Notes: a model not told the origin generated them from the letters alone. DNA of 64,000 nucleotides from Pseudopyrenochaeta lycopersici (GCA_003313425.1 NHZP01000058.1:62001-126000), one strand, 5' to 3'; positions 45,778-56,095 are shown, counted from the stretch's first letter. Numbers and translations: made by a program.

Positions 45778-46469
45778 ACGTGAACGGCATACGAGCCGCC
45801 CACCCCACCAAGGTTTGGCGCCTTTGCATGCAAACTCAACACTACAACAAGCTACTACGTCTTACAGGACATGAACTAATTCCTCAGTATCTATAGTATC
45901 TTTCTTGCACGTGCGCGAGTTGTGTCTTGTCTCCCCGCAGGTTTTGCAGTGCCTTTTACGCCCTCTGCCTGCGCCTGTTCGGCCCCTGCTTCGCGCGTTC
46001 CCCCCTCAAGTTGTGCCTCAACGTCCTTTTGAGCAAGCAATTCGTCTGCCTCTTCCCTTGATAGGTTACCTCCCTTCTGAAACCGCTTCCTGTTGCGTTG
46101 TTTGCGTTCCGATGCAGCCTTGTTTGCCTTCTCAAGGCCTGCGACTCGAGCCGCTAGCAACGCTGTGAATGCAGTATCATCTCGGCGCCTTTTTTGAACT
46201 GATCAAGCATCTCAAGAATGGAAGCAGGCGAGTAGCTCTTGTGCCTTTGAATCCGATTGTGAATAAAGCGTTGATTGTGCCTCTATCTCACGGGCGTTGC
46301 TTGGTGTACGGGTTTTCGGCAAGTGACTCGTCCTTATTCGCCACGATATAGCGGAGGCAACGCTTTCAATGAAAACGGTAAGCCCTGGGTGGCTGTAGTA
46401 TAAATAGTGGATGGTGTTGCGCGTGCATTACGCGAGGACGTGCACAGGTTCATACTGTGTAAAACACGT
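45778..46469 (-). mobile_element. Internally deleted Fot element (MITE-like) with unmatched ends
   Basis: 692 bp between TA dinucleotides (45776-45777, 46470-46471). The left end (ACGTGAACGG...CACCCCACCAAGG) resembles the Fot-1 left end; the right end, read inwards as ACGTGTTTTACACAG, resembles the pogo element at 7213. The two ends match only over ACGTG. It contains the C-terminal third of a Fot transposase on the minus strand and lacks the catalytic region. Confidence 0.7.
45860..46340 (-). pseudogene. Fot transposase C-terminal remnant
   Basis: An open minus-strand stretch at 46160-45891 parallels the zinc-knuckle tail of Fot-1: GLEKANKAASERKQRNRKRF, then QKGG, an E/A/Q-rich spacer, and CKTC...RHNSRTCKKD partly in an adjacent frame. 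Upstream (to about 46340) is the TPSNAREIEAQSTL-like stretch that precedes this tail in Fot-1. No DDE residues remain. Confidence 0.65.
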
Positions 46470-46657
46470 TAATAGATGAACGCACATAACCCTTTCGCTT
46501 TCCTTTCTCTGAGCTGGTCTTGTCTGAGCTCTTTGCACGCGATGTACTTGTTCTAATGCGCTTGAGAAAGGGTACATAAACTGCATTCTACATCACGCGA
46601 AAAGAAACGCACTGCAGCGCAGCAGACGGGAACAGAAGAAAGCCATTCGCAGTTCGG
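46470..46657. other. Short spacer, no feature recognised
   Basis: Ordinary composition; the reading frame of the following broken ORF may extend upstream into about 46600 without a Met. Confidence 0.3.
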
Positions 46658-47287
46658 TTGGATCCGGCTTTGACATCTACACAGCAAGCAATACAAAATA
46701 CGCCTGATCCACGATCGGCCTCGTGGGACACGGTACTCTGGATTACGTTTCCCGACAACCCACCTTTCATCCAGTCTAATACACTCGCTATACAGTTCTT
46801 TTCGCATGATCGTGCGATACTTGGCTACGACGCTTGGCTAGAAGAAGCTGCTGAATCGGACTTGGGCGAGACGGTACTCGTCTCGAGCGAGGTCGGCTTT
46901 TGCGTACACCAAGGTCTGGTAACCATATCAGCCGTCAGATCAATGAGCTCATTCCCGGTTCTCATGCGGGCGTGGGAATAGCTTACCACCCAGTTGGAAA
47001 GCCGTGTCCTTCACTCCACTTGTCGAGACGGTGACGGCCAGCCCCAGAACACAGTTATCTTTATCCACTGGACCACTGAGGAGCCACAAGACATGGCCCT
47101 CAATGACGCGTACGCAGCAATCCGCATGTTGAGACATATCCACGGAACTCCCGTTCGTGCATATCCACCCGAAAGTGAGTCCTGGCAAGAGAGGGCGAAG
47201 ATTGGAGATATTCGAGCCTTAGACGCAATCACTCAGTCTACTCCACTAGAGTATTTATATCGCCCAAAAACCTGCTATGGTCACTGA
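46658..47287 (+). pseudogene. Broken ORF of about 210 codons with one RIP-like stop, family not recognised
   Basis: Two plus-strand frames in the same phase (46658-46981 and 46982-47287) are separated only by TAG at 46979-46981, where CAG would give Gln. The protein has well-structured segments (VLWITFPDNPPFI, IQFFSHDRAILGYDAW, ETVLVSSEVGFC, then NTVIFIHWTTEEPQ). No Met is found at the start of the open stretch, so the 5' end is missing or spliced. It lies beside the deleted Fot element. It looks like a real host or mobile-element gene recently broken; I cannot name it. Confidence 0.5.
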
Positions 47288-47936
47288 CCGTGCCAGCTTC
47301 TGCCATGTGAAACTACAGTTCACAAGAGGTCCCACAGTGGCTTAGCAAAACATGTGAATGTGCAAAAGAAAGGGGTGTTAGGGGAGCTTACCTGTACTTC
47401 TGAGCAACGGGGGCGACCCAAGGAGAAAATGAAGAGAAAGAGCAGTGCCAGGAGGGAAGCCTGTTATACCATGACACAAGGCACTGTACAAATCGGGCGC
47501 GGAGGCGACCATGCGAACGTAATTTTTGGGCAAAGTGGATCATAGACATTCAGAATTAGCTACAGCAGATATTTTCGTAGAATTATAGCAATATTCGTTG
47601 TGCGCATTGTTGGTTTGAGTACTCAAATACGTGGCACATGTGATGCAATTCTCAATAGACTTTGAATTATCTCTATTTTTGAGTTATCTCTATTTTGTGT
47701 TAATTCACTCTTCTACAGAGCGCAACCTGCTCCTTTATATCTACGGCCTCAACTTCAGCTCTTCGGTCTGGCCGACGGTGAATCCGATATTCTCGGTCTC
47801 ACCGAAAGTATGGAATTTCGGTCTCTCCGATCAGATATCACCGTACTTTCTAGACCAGTCAACACGCATGAGCTTTCCGGTTGCTGAGTTGAAAATCGAT
47901 TCTTCAAGTGTGTTCATTACCGAGGTGGACGGCGTA
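47288..47936. other. Intergenic, right edge of the gene island
   Basis: No gene supported. At 47755-47845 a CGGTCT...CCGA motif occurs three times at about 30-bp spacing. The island ends at the TA (47935-47936) in front of Fot-4. Confidence 0.4.
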
Positions 47937-49502
47937 CCCGGTCCGTGCGCGCAACGCCCGGAGTCGCGCAACGCCCGCGAACCACCCCAACAGGTCACCC
48001 AAAAATGAGGCTGTAGAGCCACACACAATAGCTATTATCACGAGATTTTGTGGTGGAGTAGTATAGTGATGCTTGCGATCAATTTAGCCTATTCAAATCT
48101 TTCTGGAAGGTTGACTCTGCGGCCGAGGCGCGTGGTGACAGCTAGGGCGGGAGGAATAGCCTCTGTAGCTGCGCCGCCACCCACAGCATCAACCACACGT
48201 TTCTGACGCTTGTTCTTCTGTGTGGGTGGCCATAAAGCCTTCCTCTTACCCTTTTAGGATAATTGTAGAGCTTCTTCAGCGGTGCGCGCTGCTCGCTGAC
48301 GTGCGCGTTTAGCTGCTTATTCAGCCTTCTCAGCCTTCGCCTTCTCCCTCTCTATCTTAAGTGCCTCTCGCGCAACACGCTTCTCCTGTTTAAGCTTCTC
48401 CTTATACAGCTTATTAGACTGCTTTAACTCCTTTATCTTAGCTTTTTTAAGTTATTCCTCCTTCTCTTTACGCTCTATTACTCTCTAATAAAACTTAGCC
48501 TTACACCTCTTACTTAGTAACTAGAAAACAGCTCTACTATAGTACTCCTCGCGCTATTAGAGAGGTAAGACTTATTACTTCTTCTTATACTTCTTCTTAG
48601 TAGTTAACGTCTCTTTAAGGCCCTTTATCTTATAGTAGAGTAAGCAGCTAAGCTTCTATAACTCCTTACTACGCTTATCCTTTACTATAAAGTAAATAAG
48701 TAACTATACTTTAAGCTAATCCTCTCTACTATAGTATAAAGTAGAAGACTTTTATAATATTAAGGCCTCTAAGGCGTTATTAGTAAATCTATTAAGGATT
48801 TTATTAGGGTTAATAAGTACTATACCTATAACTTTAAAGGAGTTAAGTATAGTTACTATAGTAAAGCTACTTACTTAGGCCTTCTAGAATAGAGGGAAGA
48901 AGTTACCTTTTTTAATAGGGAGCTATCTTATGCTTTAGTAAGTATATTAAGTTAGCTTATTTATATAGTTTAATAAAAGAGGCTTAAAGTAGACTATATC
49001 TAGTAGCTAAAGCGTGTAGGTTAAATATAGAGGAAAGATAGCTAATAGTATCTTATTATTATCGCAGTACCTAATAAAATCTATTATTAGGTAAGACCTA
49101 TAGCTATTAATAATTAATAGCTAGTACTTTCTTTAAGCTTTCTTCTTAGTGTAGTAATTAAATACCTGTTTAAGCTAAGCTAGGCTTACGTTATTATTTA
49201 TCTAGCTAGAGGGGGACGTAGTAAAGTATACTAAGTGCTTTTTTAGGTCTATACTCTATACCTAGCTTAATTATACAGCCTTCCTAGCAGCCTAATAGAT
49301 AAGGCCTAGTAGCAACGCAGATCTATTAGCACACACATATACTAGGAGTGTAATCTACTTACAATTGCTATCTTAGAGTAATACCCTAACCTCCTTCTTC
49401 TCTTATCTCCTCTTACTAAAGATCCTCTTTAACCTACTAACAACTCTAATTATAAAGCCCTTTTTATCTATATTATACGTGTGCTTAGCGTTAACGTTAT
49501 AC
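47937..49502 (-). mobile_element. Fot-4, Fot/pogo element truncated by LTR insertion
   Basis: Left terminal region starts CCCGGTCCGTGCGCGCAACG after TA 47935-47936. The next 150 bp resemble the pogo element at 7213 (both contain CACAATAGCTATTAT-like sequence). The first about 400 bp are hardly mutated; beyond about 48420 RIP damage rises sharply. The element is cut at 49502 by a GypB-family LTR; its other end is not in the window. Confidence 0.75.
48060..49500 (-). pseudogene. Fot-4 transposase, C-terminal and catalytic parts
   Basis: Minus strand. The C-terminal tail at 48060-48470 is almost open and reads GKRKALWPPTQKNKRQKR, then a basic VTTRLGRRVNLPERF end; upstream is a Lys/Glu/Ala-rich coiled coil. 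The catalytic part (48700-49480) is decayed, with a KKGF block near 49465 that matches the first-Asp region of Fot-3 and of the 7213 element. The N-terminus is missing. Confidence 0.65.
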
Positions 49503-49713
49503 TGTAAAGATCTTAAAAGCTATCGGTAAGGATAACTAATAAGACCGCAAGGTTGGTTCTCCGGGATAGAGTGAGGGACTAGATAGAAGGGGTTTAATAC
49601 TAAGACAGTAAGAGGACGCTTCTGTAAAGAGTACTAAGGTTTAAGAATAATTAGCATTACTATTACTATACTATAGAGTATAATATTAAGTTAAATATAA
49701 TAAGCTATAAGAG
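49503..49713 (-). repeat. GypB-family LTR fragment
   Basis: 211 bp, reverse of the R-U5 part of the GypB LTR (starts TGTAAAGATCTTAAAAGC). It is interrupted at 49714 by the insertion of another GypB copy in the same orientation. Confidence 0.75.
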
Positions 49714-49790
49714 TGTGAAGAATCTTAAAAGCTATTAGTAAAGATAACTAATAAGATCGTAAGGTTAGTTCTCTAGGATAGAGTAAGAGG

Positions 49791-52194
49791 AAGCAAAAGC
49801 TTTCGAGGCTCTTAAAGCAGCATTTCGTGTAGGCGTGGTGTTAAAGCATTTCGATCCTGCTAAGCAAATCCACATCTTTACTGATGCGTTAGGATGGGCA
49901 TCAGGCGGGGTTATGAAGCAATACAACGATAAGGACGTCCTACAACCCGTTGCTTTCTTTTTAAAGAAACACTCCCTAGCAGAGTGTAACTACGATATCT
50001 ACGATCTTAAACTTATAGTAATTATACGGGTATTTAAGGAATAGGAGCCTGAACTTATAGGCTCTTCTTAACTAATACAGGTGATAACGGACTATAAGAA
50101 CCTAGAATGGTTTATAATAACTAAAAAACTTAGCCGATAGTAAGTACGGTAGTCCTTATTTCTTAGCTAGTTTGACTTTAAGATTGTCTATGCCCCTGGG
50201 GAAACTAACGGTGAAGCGGACGCTTTGAGCTGTTGACCTTAGGATACCCTAACAGACGCAGAAGACCTTCGTTACGGTATACGGGCTGCTATTCTCGGAC
50301 CCTGAGTGCTCTCCCTAGGTATGCAACTAGCAGTTGTAACAGCCTTGCGCGCCTTAGCCCTTGGTTAACCTGAGTCCCTGGACTAAATGTCCTAGGAATA
50401 AGCTAAGGTAGTGCAATTTTGCTTTACCTGCGCTCGTGGAATAGACTTTCCTGCGGAATTTAATAACGATGATAATAATCCTACGCCTATTGACGGTATA
50501 ATAGATCCTTTGCTGCCCCGTTACGAGGACGACTATTGGTTAACAGAAGAAATCCTGAACGCCGCGTACGCTGACGACGCTATAGCTAAAAAGGCCTTTG
50601 AAGCTATTAACACAGAAACTGCTAAATTGCTATTATGGTTTTATAAGAATGGCTACTACTTCTCTGCTGCAGACCTGTTAAGTACAGGTGAAGGAGCTTC
50701 CTAACGCCTGTGGATAGACAAGACTAGGCTTTACGTGCCTCCTGACCTACGGTTGCGCTGACGCATTATAGAGTTGTGTTATGACTACTAAATCGCTGGT
50801 TATAAGGGCCCTTGCAACACGTTCTTCCTTATGTACTCGCGGTATTACTAGCTAAAGATGTACCTGTCGATTAAACGGTATTACGACGCGTGCGCTACTT
50901 GTCGCCGAATAAAAAGCCCTCGGGACAGCAAGCATAGTTACTTGCGGCTACTGCTAGTGCCTTATGGACGCTGGACGGAAATTTCAGTTAATTTTATTTA
51001 AGATTTACCTGCCTCTTAGCTAGATGGCCGTACTTTTAAGAATATCCTTATTATTATAGACCGCCTTATGAAAAGACGGTATTTTTTTCCTACGTATGGC
51101 TGTACTACAGCTGAAGCCGCTAGGTGCTTTATGGAAGTCTTTAAATTGCATGGCATTCCCCTTAGTATTGTCTCTAACCGCGGTTTAAATTTTGTTGGTT
51201 AGTTTTGGAGGCGGGTCTGTGAGCGACTGCGTATCTAACAGCGCTTGTTAACGGCCTATTACCCTAAAATAGACGGGCAGACTAAGCGGGCAAATTAAGC
51301 CTTGGAAATTTATCTTTGTTAGTATATTAACTACGCGCAAACTGACTGGGCTGCCTGGCTTTACGTCGCTGAGTTTCAGGCTAACGATACAGTTAACGCC
51401 TCTACAGGCATGACGCTATTCTTTGCGGATCTTGGATATCACCCTCGCAGTGGTATACACCCAGGGGAAAACCGCGACGAAAAGCTTAGTAGCGCTGCAG
51501 CTAGTGATAAAATCCGGGCAGACGAGCTTATGAACACCTACGCGGACCTAGTCGCTTATTTGTAAGAATAAATGCTATGGGCTTAACAGGAATAAGCTTA
51601 CTACGCTAACACCTCTCGCTAATTAGTGCTAAAGTACGCTGTTAGAGACTGAGTTATAGTTAACACGATTAATTAGTCTACTAAACGGGAATTAAAGAAG
51701 CTGGACCTTAAGTGGGCAGGGCCTTACAGCGTTACGAGAGTCGTGCATGATGGCCGGGCGTATTAATTGGACCTTCTACTAGACATGTTGGGCAGCGGAG
51801 TTTTTCCTGTGTTTTACCCTAAGCTTCTTTGGCCTGCGCCCTCGAAAGGGCTTCTAGATTAAGCGCCAGCTCAGCTAGTAGCTGTTGAGGTGATTAATCC
51901 TGACGGCGAGGTTTAAGACGAGTGGCTTGTTGACGATTTTCTTGATTGCTAGCAAACTAGCGTTAAAGGCCGCCGAAAGCGCGAGTGGCAGTACCTGATT
52001 AAATGGACTGGATACCTGAAACCCACCTGGCACCCGGCGACTGAGTACCCCGACAACTACGACGCTTACCTGTTTCATTGGCGACAGCCTGATAAGCCTA
52101 AGCCACCTACTTGTCGCATGCCTCTAAATTGGTCACCACTCAACGAGGATAGGCTAGCTGCAGAAGAGTATCTCAGCGGCGACGAAGGTATCTA
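49791..52194 (+). pseudogene. GypC pol remnant (RNase H, integrase, chromodomain)
   Basis: RNase H: AFEALKAAF, IFTDALGWASGGV, then IVYAPGETNGEADALS (to about 50240). Linker with an open frame at 50411-50704. Integrase zinc-binding motif around 50870-50920 (YDACATCRR). Core with IDRLMKRRYFFPTY and HGIPLSIVSNRG, where the acidic residue of the usual SDRG is Asn. Then GPYSVTRVVHDGRAY (about 51720) and a chromodomain WQYLIKWTGYLKPTWHPAT (about 51985-52045). Natural-looking stop TAA at 52192-52194. Roughly thirty RIP stops. Confidence 0.85.
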
Positions 52195-52204
52195 AAAAGT
52201 TTTG

Positions 52205-52372
52205 CTCAAGTTGGCGCGCCTCAATTTGCCTCGATTTGCGCGCCTCCAGCCTCGATTTGCGCGCCTTCAGCCTCAATTCGCGCATCTATAGCCTCAAGAT
52301 TGCCCGCCTTCGCCCTCACTCTGCGCAGTGCGCCTCACTCTGCGCAGTGCGCCTCGCTTTGCGCGCCACGTC
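52205..52372. repeat. Minisatellite in the GypC 3' untranslated region
   Basis: Imperfect tandem units of the form GCGCGCCT-CAGCCTCGATTT, passing into CACTCTGCGCAGTGCGCCT repeated twice. Confidence 0.8.
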
Positions 52373-52657
52373 TAGGGACCTTGCAACTGAACGAAAATTG
52401 CAAAGGTTGCTCCCATATGTATCGTACGAAGGTCTTTGGGTTCTGTTTTCGCGTCGCGGGGTAGAAGTGTCGGAAAACACCTCGGAGCTCGGCGATTTTG
52501 TATGGGAAACCGTTTAGACATGCGCAGCGCTATACAAAGCCTATTGCCGGATTCACCAAGTTAGAGGGACTCAGCGGTGAACGGTTTTCTTATGTTTTAT
52601 CTCAAATTTTTGTTCTCTCAGTTCAGAGGCCCTCACTATTTTGAAGGGGGGGGGTCG

Positions 52658-52959
52658 TGTCAGGGTTCAATCCTTTCAGGTTACTAGACGCAGGTGAAAG
52701 GGTTCAATCCTTCCAAGTTACTAGACGCAGGTGAAAGGTAACGATCCTGCCAAGTTACTAGACGCAGGTGAAAGGTAACTGTTACCTCTTACCTTTCACC
52801 AAGCTAGGTAACTGGATCGGGACTAGCCTGCTCTAGCTTATGTATATAGGCAGCACCTCTCCCCCGAAGGTGAGAGGTATCTGCTATTTTGTCCATTTCC
52901 TTTTAAATTGAGTTTCTTCAACTAAGACCGTCCCAACTGTGCGTGTTGACTGCCTTACA
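52658..52959 (+). repeat. GypC 3' LTR
   Basis: 302 bp, TGTCAGGGTTC to GCCTTACA, preceded by a polypurine tract (AAGGGGGGGGG, about 52643-52654). Its 5' part holds three tandem copies of a 36-37-bp unit containing GTTACTAGACGCAGGTGAAAG (52664-52772). Confidence 0.8.
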
Positions 52960-53307
52960 ACTAGATAGAAGGGGGGTTTAATACTAAAATAGTAAGAGGG
53001 TGCTTCTATAAAGAGTACTAAGGGTTAAGAATAATTAGTATTACTATTACTATACTATAGAGTATAATATTAAGTTAAACATAATAAGCTATAAGGGTTT
53101 ATTACTGTAATCTATATATATAAGGAGTCTTATAAGACTATTCTATTCTTAGTAAGTCTTATATAGAGACTATATATTAGCGTGTAAGATTCCTAAGACT
53201 GTAAGACTTATAATAAGTTACGTGTTCCTTAGATATAGCCTTATGCTTTAGCGTACGTACTAGGCCGCAGGGCTTCTTAAGGCAGCTGTCCCTTAGTATA
53301 TTCCTAG

Positions 53308-53757
53308 TGTTACGATCCCAGGAACGAGGGGACGCGCAGCTTAAAAAGGACTCACTCGTGGTCCAGAGCTATGACGCATGCGCTAGCCCAGTGGGAACTA
53401 GTATCCTAGGAAGCTTGGCATCAGCCCTATGGGATTCTCTGGGACACCATGTGCATCCCACAGAACCCATGAGATCCCAGAAAACCCACGATGGGATCTG
53501 TGGGATCCCATGGGACAACCTGTATATAGATCACAGTAATGAACCCTTACGGCTCATTGTGTTCAACTTAATATTATACTCTACAGTATAGTGATAGTAA
53601 TACTGATTGTTCTTAACCCTTAGTACTCTTTACAGAAGCGCCCTCTTACTGTCTTAGTATTAAACCCCCCTTCCATCTAGTCCCTCACTCTATCCCGGAG
53701 AACCAACCTTGCAATCTCATTGGTTATCCTCATCGATAGCTTTTAAGATCCTTCACA
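53308..53757 (+). repeat. GypB-family solo LTR, variant c, little mutated
   Basis: 450 bp, TGTTACGATCCCAGG to CCTTCACA, with perfect duplication CCTAG (53303-53307, 53758-53762). R-U5 matches the other GypB LTRs, but U3 is different and carries TGGGAT-type direct and inverted repeats (about 53405-53520). Its U5 is nearly free of RIP changes and gives the best view of the original LTR end. Confidence 0.9.
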
Positions 53758-53879
53758 CCTAGGTCGTAACACTATCCCTCTCCTCTAATAACTTATGTCC
53801 CTATAAGTTAATCTAATATCCTCCTAGGCTACGTACTATCGCTAAAAACGCGGGGATTAAATAAATAATAAAAGTTAGG

Positions 53880-54400
53880 ACGTAATAGTGTCCTGTAAGC
53901 AATGTGTAGAGAATAACTTAGGTTATTAAATATCATCTTTATCTATAAAGTGTAGAAATTATAAGAGAGTTAGGGAGTAGGTAAAATACGTGCCTATTAG
54001 CGTCCTAGTTCTAGACTTCTTAAAGATTAATAAGGAGCTAGCGGATTTAGACTATTAAGATAAAGTAGTAGAAAAGGCTATTAATAAAGATAAGTAGTTA
54101 GTATAAGCAGCGTTTAACTATATTACCGCAGCGCGTTTAAAATAGAAATGTTTACGTAAGTAACAAAAGTTATTAAAGAAGAAGGAGGTAAGATTATTTA
54201 ATAAGAGTCTTGCGGATATAGAGGACATTAAACGCCTTAAGGCGTTAGAGTCCTTAAACTCTAAGTTAGCCTTAGTTAACCCTAGAGCCCCCTTAGGTAC
54301 TACTGTCGTAGACTAGTCTCTATTCTAGGAACTAAGACTATTAGAGTCTTCTAGCTAAGTAGCTTTAGAGTTATAATAAGTTTCCTAGGTTTATTATTTC
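53880..54400 (+). pseudogene. Antisense cysteine-motif/coiled-coil ORF in GypB variant a
   Basis: Plus-strand frame antisense to the element. Near 53890-53990 it reads as a decayed cysteine cluster (C-x2-C, later KCRNYKRVRES), followed by VPISVLVLDFLKINKELADL. A coiled-coil segment (LRK-QKLLKKKEVRLFNKS, LADIEDIKRLKALESL) and an acidic end (LFQELRLLESSSQVALEL) complete it. Stops are only at Gln/Arg-type codons. Much of it (54130-54360) is almost free of stops. This is the best preserved of the antisense ORFs here. Function unknown; a DNA- or RNA-binding accessory protein is possible. Confidence 0.55.
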
Positions 54401-54430
54401 TTTTTCTTTCTTTCCTCTCTTTCCTAATAT

Positions 54431-54757
54431 TGTGCCGATGCACTTGGTGACGTAGTTACCGAGGGCATCTCAGCTAGGATTAGGTAGGCTTGGCCGGGAA
54501 ATCCAGGTATAAAGGTAGATAGATAGGACCTCCTTGGGAGGCATCGAATCCACCAAGTACCACCCACGCCGTACTGTCAAGTCCTGCTTCACCAGAGTCT
54601 CGATCATTCAATTCATCGTTGCCTATCTACCTTTGTCTACCTCGTTACCTGTCCCCGCACCTCACCATCTCGACCAACACGAGATGCTTAGTTGCTTCCA
54701 CTGCGCGCAAGGCTACCATCAAAAGGGAGAAGTTGGCTGAGGCCTCTGTTCCTGCAC
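54431..54757. repeat. Solo LTR or small insertion without RIP damage
   Basis: 327 bp of unmutated sequence, TGTGCCGATG to TTCCTGCAC, with perfect duplication AATAT (54426-54430, 54758-54762). Removing it restores the GypB chromodomain region. TATAAA at 54508-54513 suggests an LTR promoter read on the plus strand. No related full element is in the window, and its end lacks a clean CA, so a MITE is possible. Confidence 0.7.
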
Positions 54758-54762
54758 AATAT

Positions 54763-55416
54763 TCTCTAATCTTTTCTTAGCAGTTTCTTAGGTTTTCTAG
54801 TAGTTCCTACGTACTCTTTACGCTTAGGTACCCTTTCTATTTAACTAGGTAGCTAAAGCTTAGTTCTAGGTTATTAACTCTTCTATTTTATTAGTATCCC
54901 TAGATTTTTTTTAACTTTAAACTTATTTTCTTCTTCTAGTTTATACTAGAATATTTTCTATAATAGTATTATAAGGTTAGCTAGTTCTAACTTAGAGATA
55001 TAAAAGTAGAGGTAGATTTTTATATCTAGTAGCAGCTTAAGTATATAGTTTATAGGTCTGTTTTATTCTTTAACTAAAAATAGTCTAACTTTAATATAAT
55101 TAAGTCTCTTACTTAGTTACTTATTACGTAGATTTTTTATAAGTAAGTATACTTTATCCCCCTTCTTTAGCTAAGGTGCTATTTTTCTTTTCTTATTTTA
55201 GTAAGAAATACTATTACGTTATACTTTCTTAAGATTTTCTTAGAGTTACTTATATATTTTCTTTATTTCTTTAGCTATTTTTATAGCTACTTTAGCTTTT
55301 CTGCTAAGATATAACTTTATAAAGAGATTAGGGTATCTCTTATAGTTAGTAAAGAATAGTATCTTTCTAGTTAATTCTAATAATTTATTATTATAGGCTA
55401 GTTATGCTATTAGTAG
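54763..55416 (-). pseudogene. GypB integrase C-terminus and chromodomain
   Basis: Reverse complement of about 15110-15735. The chromodomain is in the first 170 bp and the integrase C-terminal domain near 55000-55110. Full of RIP stops. Confidence 0.75.
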
Positions 55417-55977
55417 TGTGCCGTTGCACAGGGTACCTGGGCAATCAGGTGATGATGGGTTTCCTTTGTCAGCGAAATTTGGTGATAAAACTTGGAGATG
55501 CGAGAGATCTCAACATCATGCACCAAACGTGATGCACCATGCACCACACACCACGAGAATTCACTTCAAAACTAAGATTTTGCGAAGTAGCTAGTGCATT
55601 AGCTACGTCAATTCAATAAGATTTCAGACCATTTTGTTTATTACTTTTAATCAGGCTCCATACTTACCTTCGTTTCTAGCAGACTACACAGGCAGGGCTA
55701 CTCCTATTATTCACGCACGTTTAATTCTAACGTTACCTCTCATTTACAACACTAGAACTACAGGATTATACTAAACTACCTTATTAACTCTATAAATAAT
55801 AGCGAAGCCTAAGGGGCACAACAGTCTATTCTAGTTAGGCTATAGCTAATAAGAGCAGAAAGAGCCTATATAGCATTAAACTGTTAACGTCGAAAACACA
55901 AATATAAGAGCGCTACATTACAATACAGAGATTATAAGATTACTTAGAAAGAGCTGGGTGTCTGTTTAACCCTAAAG

Positions 55978-56095
55978 AACCTTTAAGAGGGATAGCGCTG
56001 TTACGGCCAGCCTTTAGAACCTTTAAGAGGGATGGCGCTGTTGCGGCCAGCCTTCGGAACCTTAGAGAGGGATGGCGCTGTTGCGGCCACCCCCT
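55978..56095. repeat. 40-bp tandem repeat in the GypE leader (three units)
   Basis: Units start at 55978, 56018 and 56058 and contain GAGGGATGGCGCTGTTGCGG. The minus-strand GypE has two units (about 20808-20882). Confidence 0.9.

Larger units (their letters stand above)
49791..52959 (+). mobile_element. GypC Ty3/Gypsy element, 5'-truncated
   Basis: Starts abruptly inside RNase H and runs through integrase, chromodomain and 3' LTR (52658-52959, ending TTACA). No 5' LTR, gag or RT. The left junction falls exactly at the break in the host LTR, with GAGG shared between host and element. RIP damage is moderate, less than in GypA, B, D and E. Confidence 0.85.
49714..53771 (-). repeat. GypB LTR split by GypC and by a solo LTR
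   Basis: One minus-strand LTR in three parts: 49714-49790, 52960-53307 and 53763-53771, which sum to about 434 bp, the length of the intact GypB LTRs. GypC sits in the first gap and a solo LTR in the second. It continues into the GypB body at 53772. Confidence 0.85.
53772..55416 (-). mobile_element. GypB minus-strand copy, 3' part
   Basis: Body of the element whose 3' LTR is the split LTR 49714-53771. It holds the 3' region with antisense ORF, the chromodomain and the integrase C-terminus on the minus strand (matching 15100-15790), interrupted by a solo LTR at 54431-54757 and cut at 55416 by GypE. Confidence 0.8.

Noticed and set aside
47631..48008. 125-codon plus-strand ORF running into Fot-4
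   Set aside because: Its end lies in the terminal repeat of a transposon and its start in a low-complexity AT stretch; likely chance.
52236..52517. 93-codon ORF downstream of the GypC pol stop
   Set aside because: It is the translation of the minisatellite and flanking GC-rich sequence, outside the element's coding region.
52664..52772. Evenly spaced repeats as a CRISPR array
   Set aside because: The units are direct tandem repeats without spacers, inside an LTR of a eukaryotic retrotransposon.
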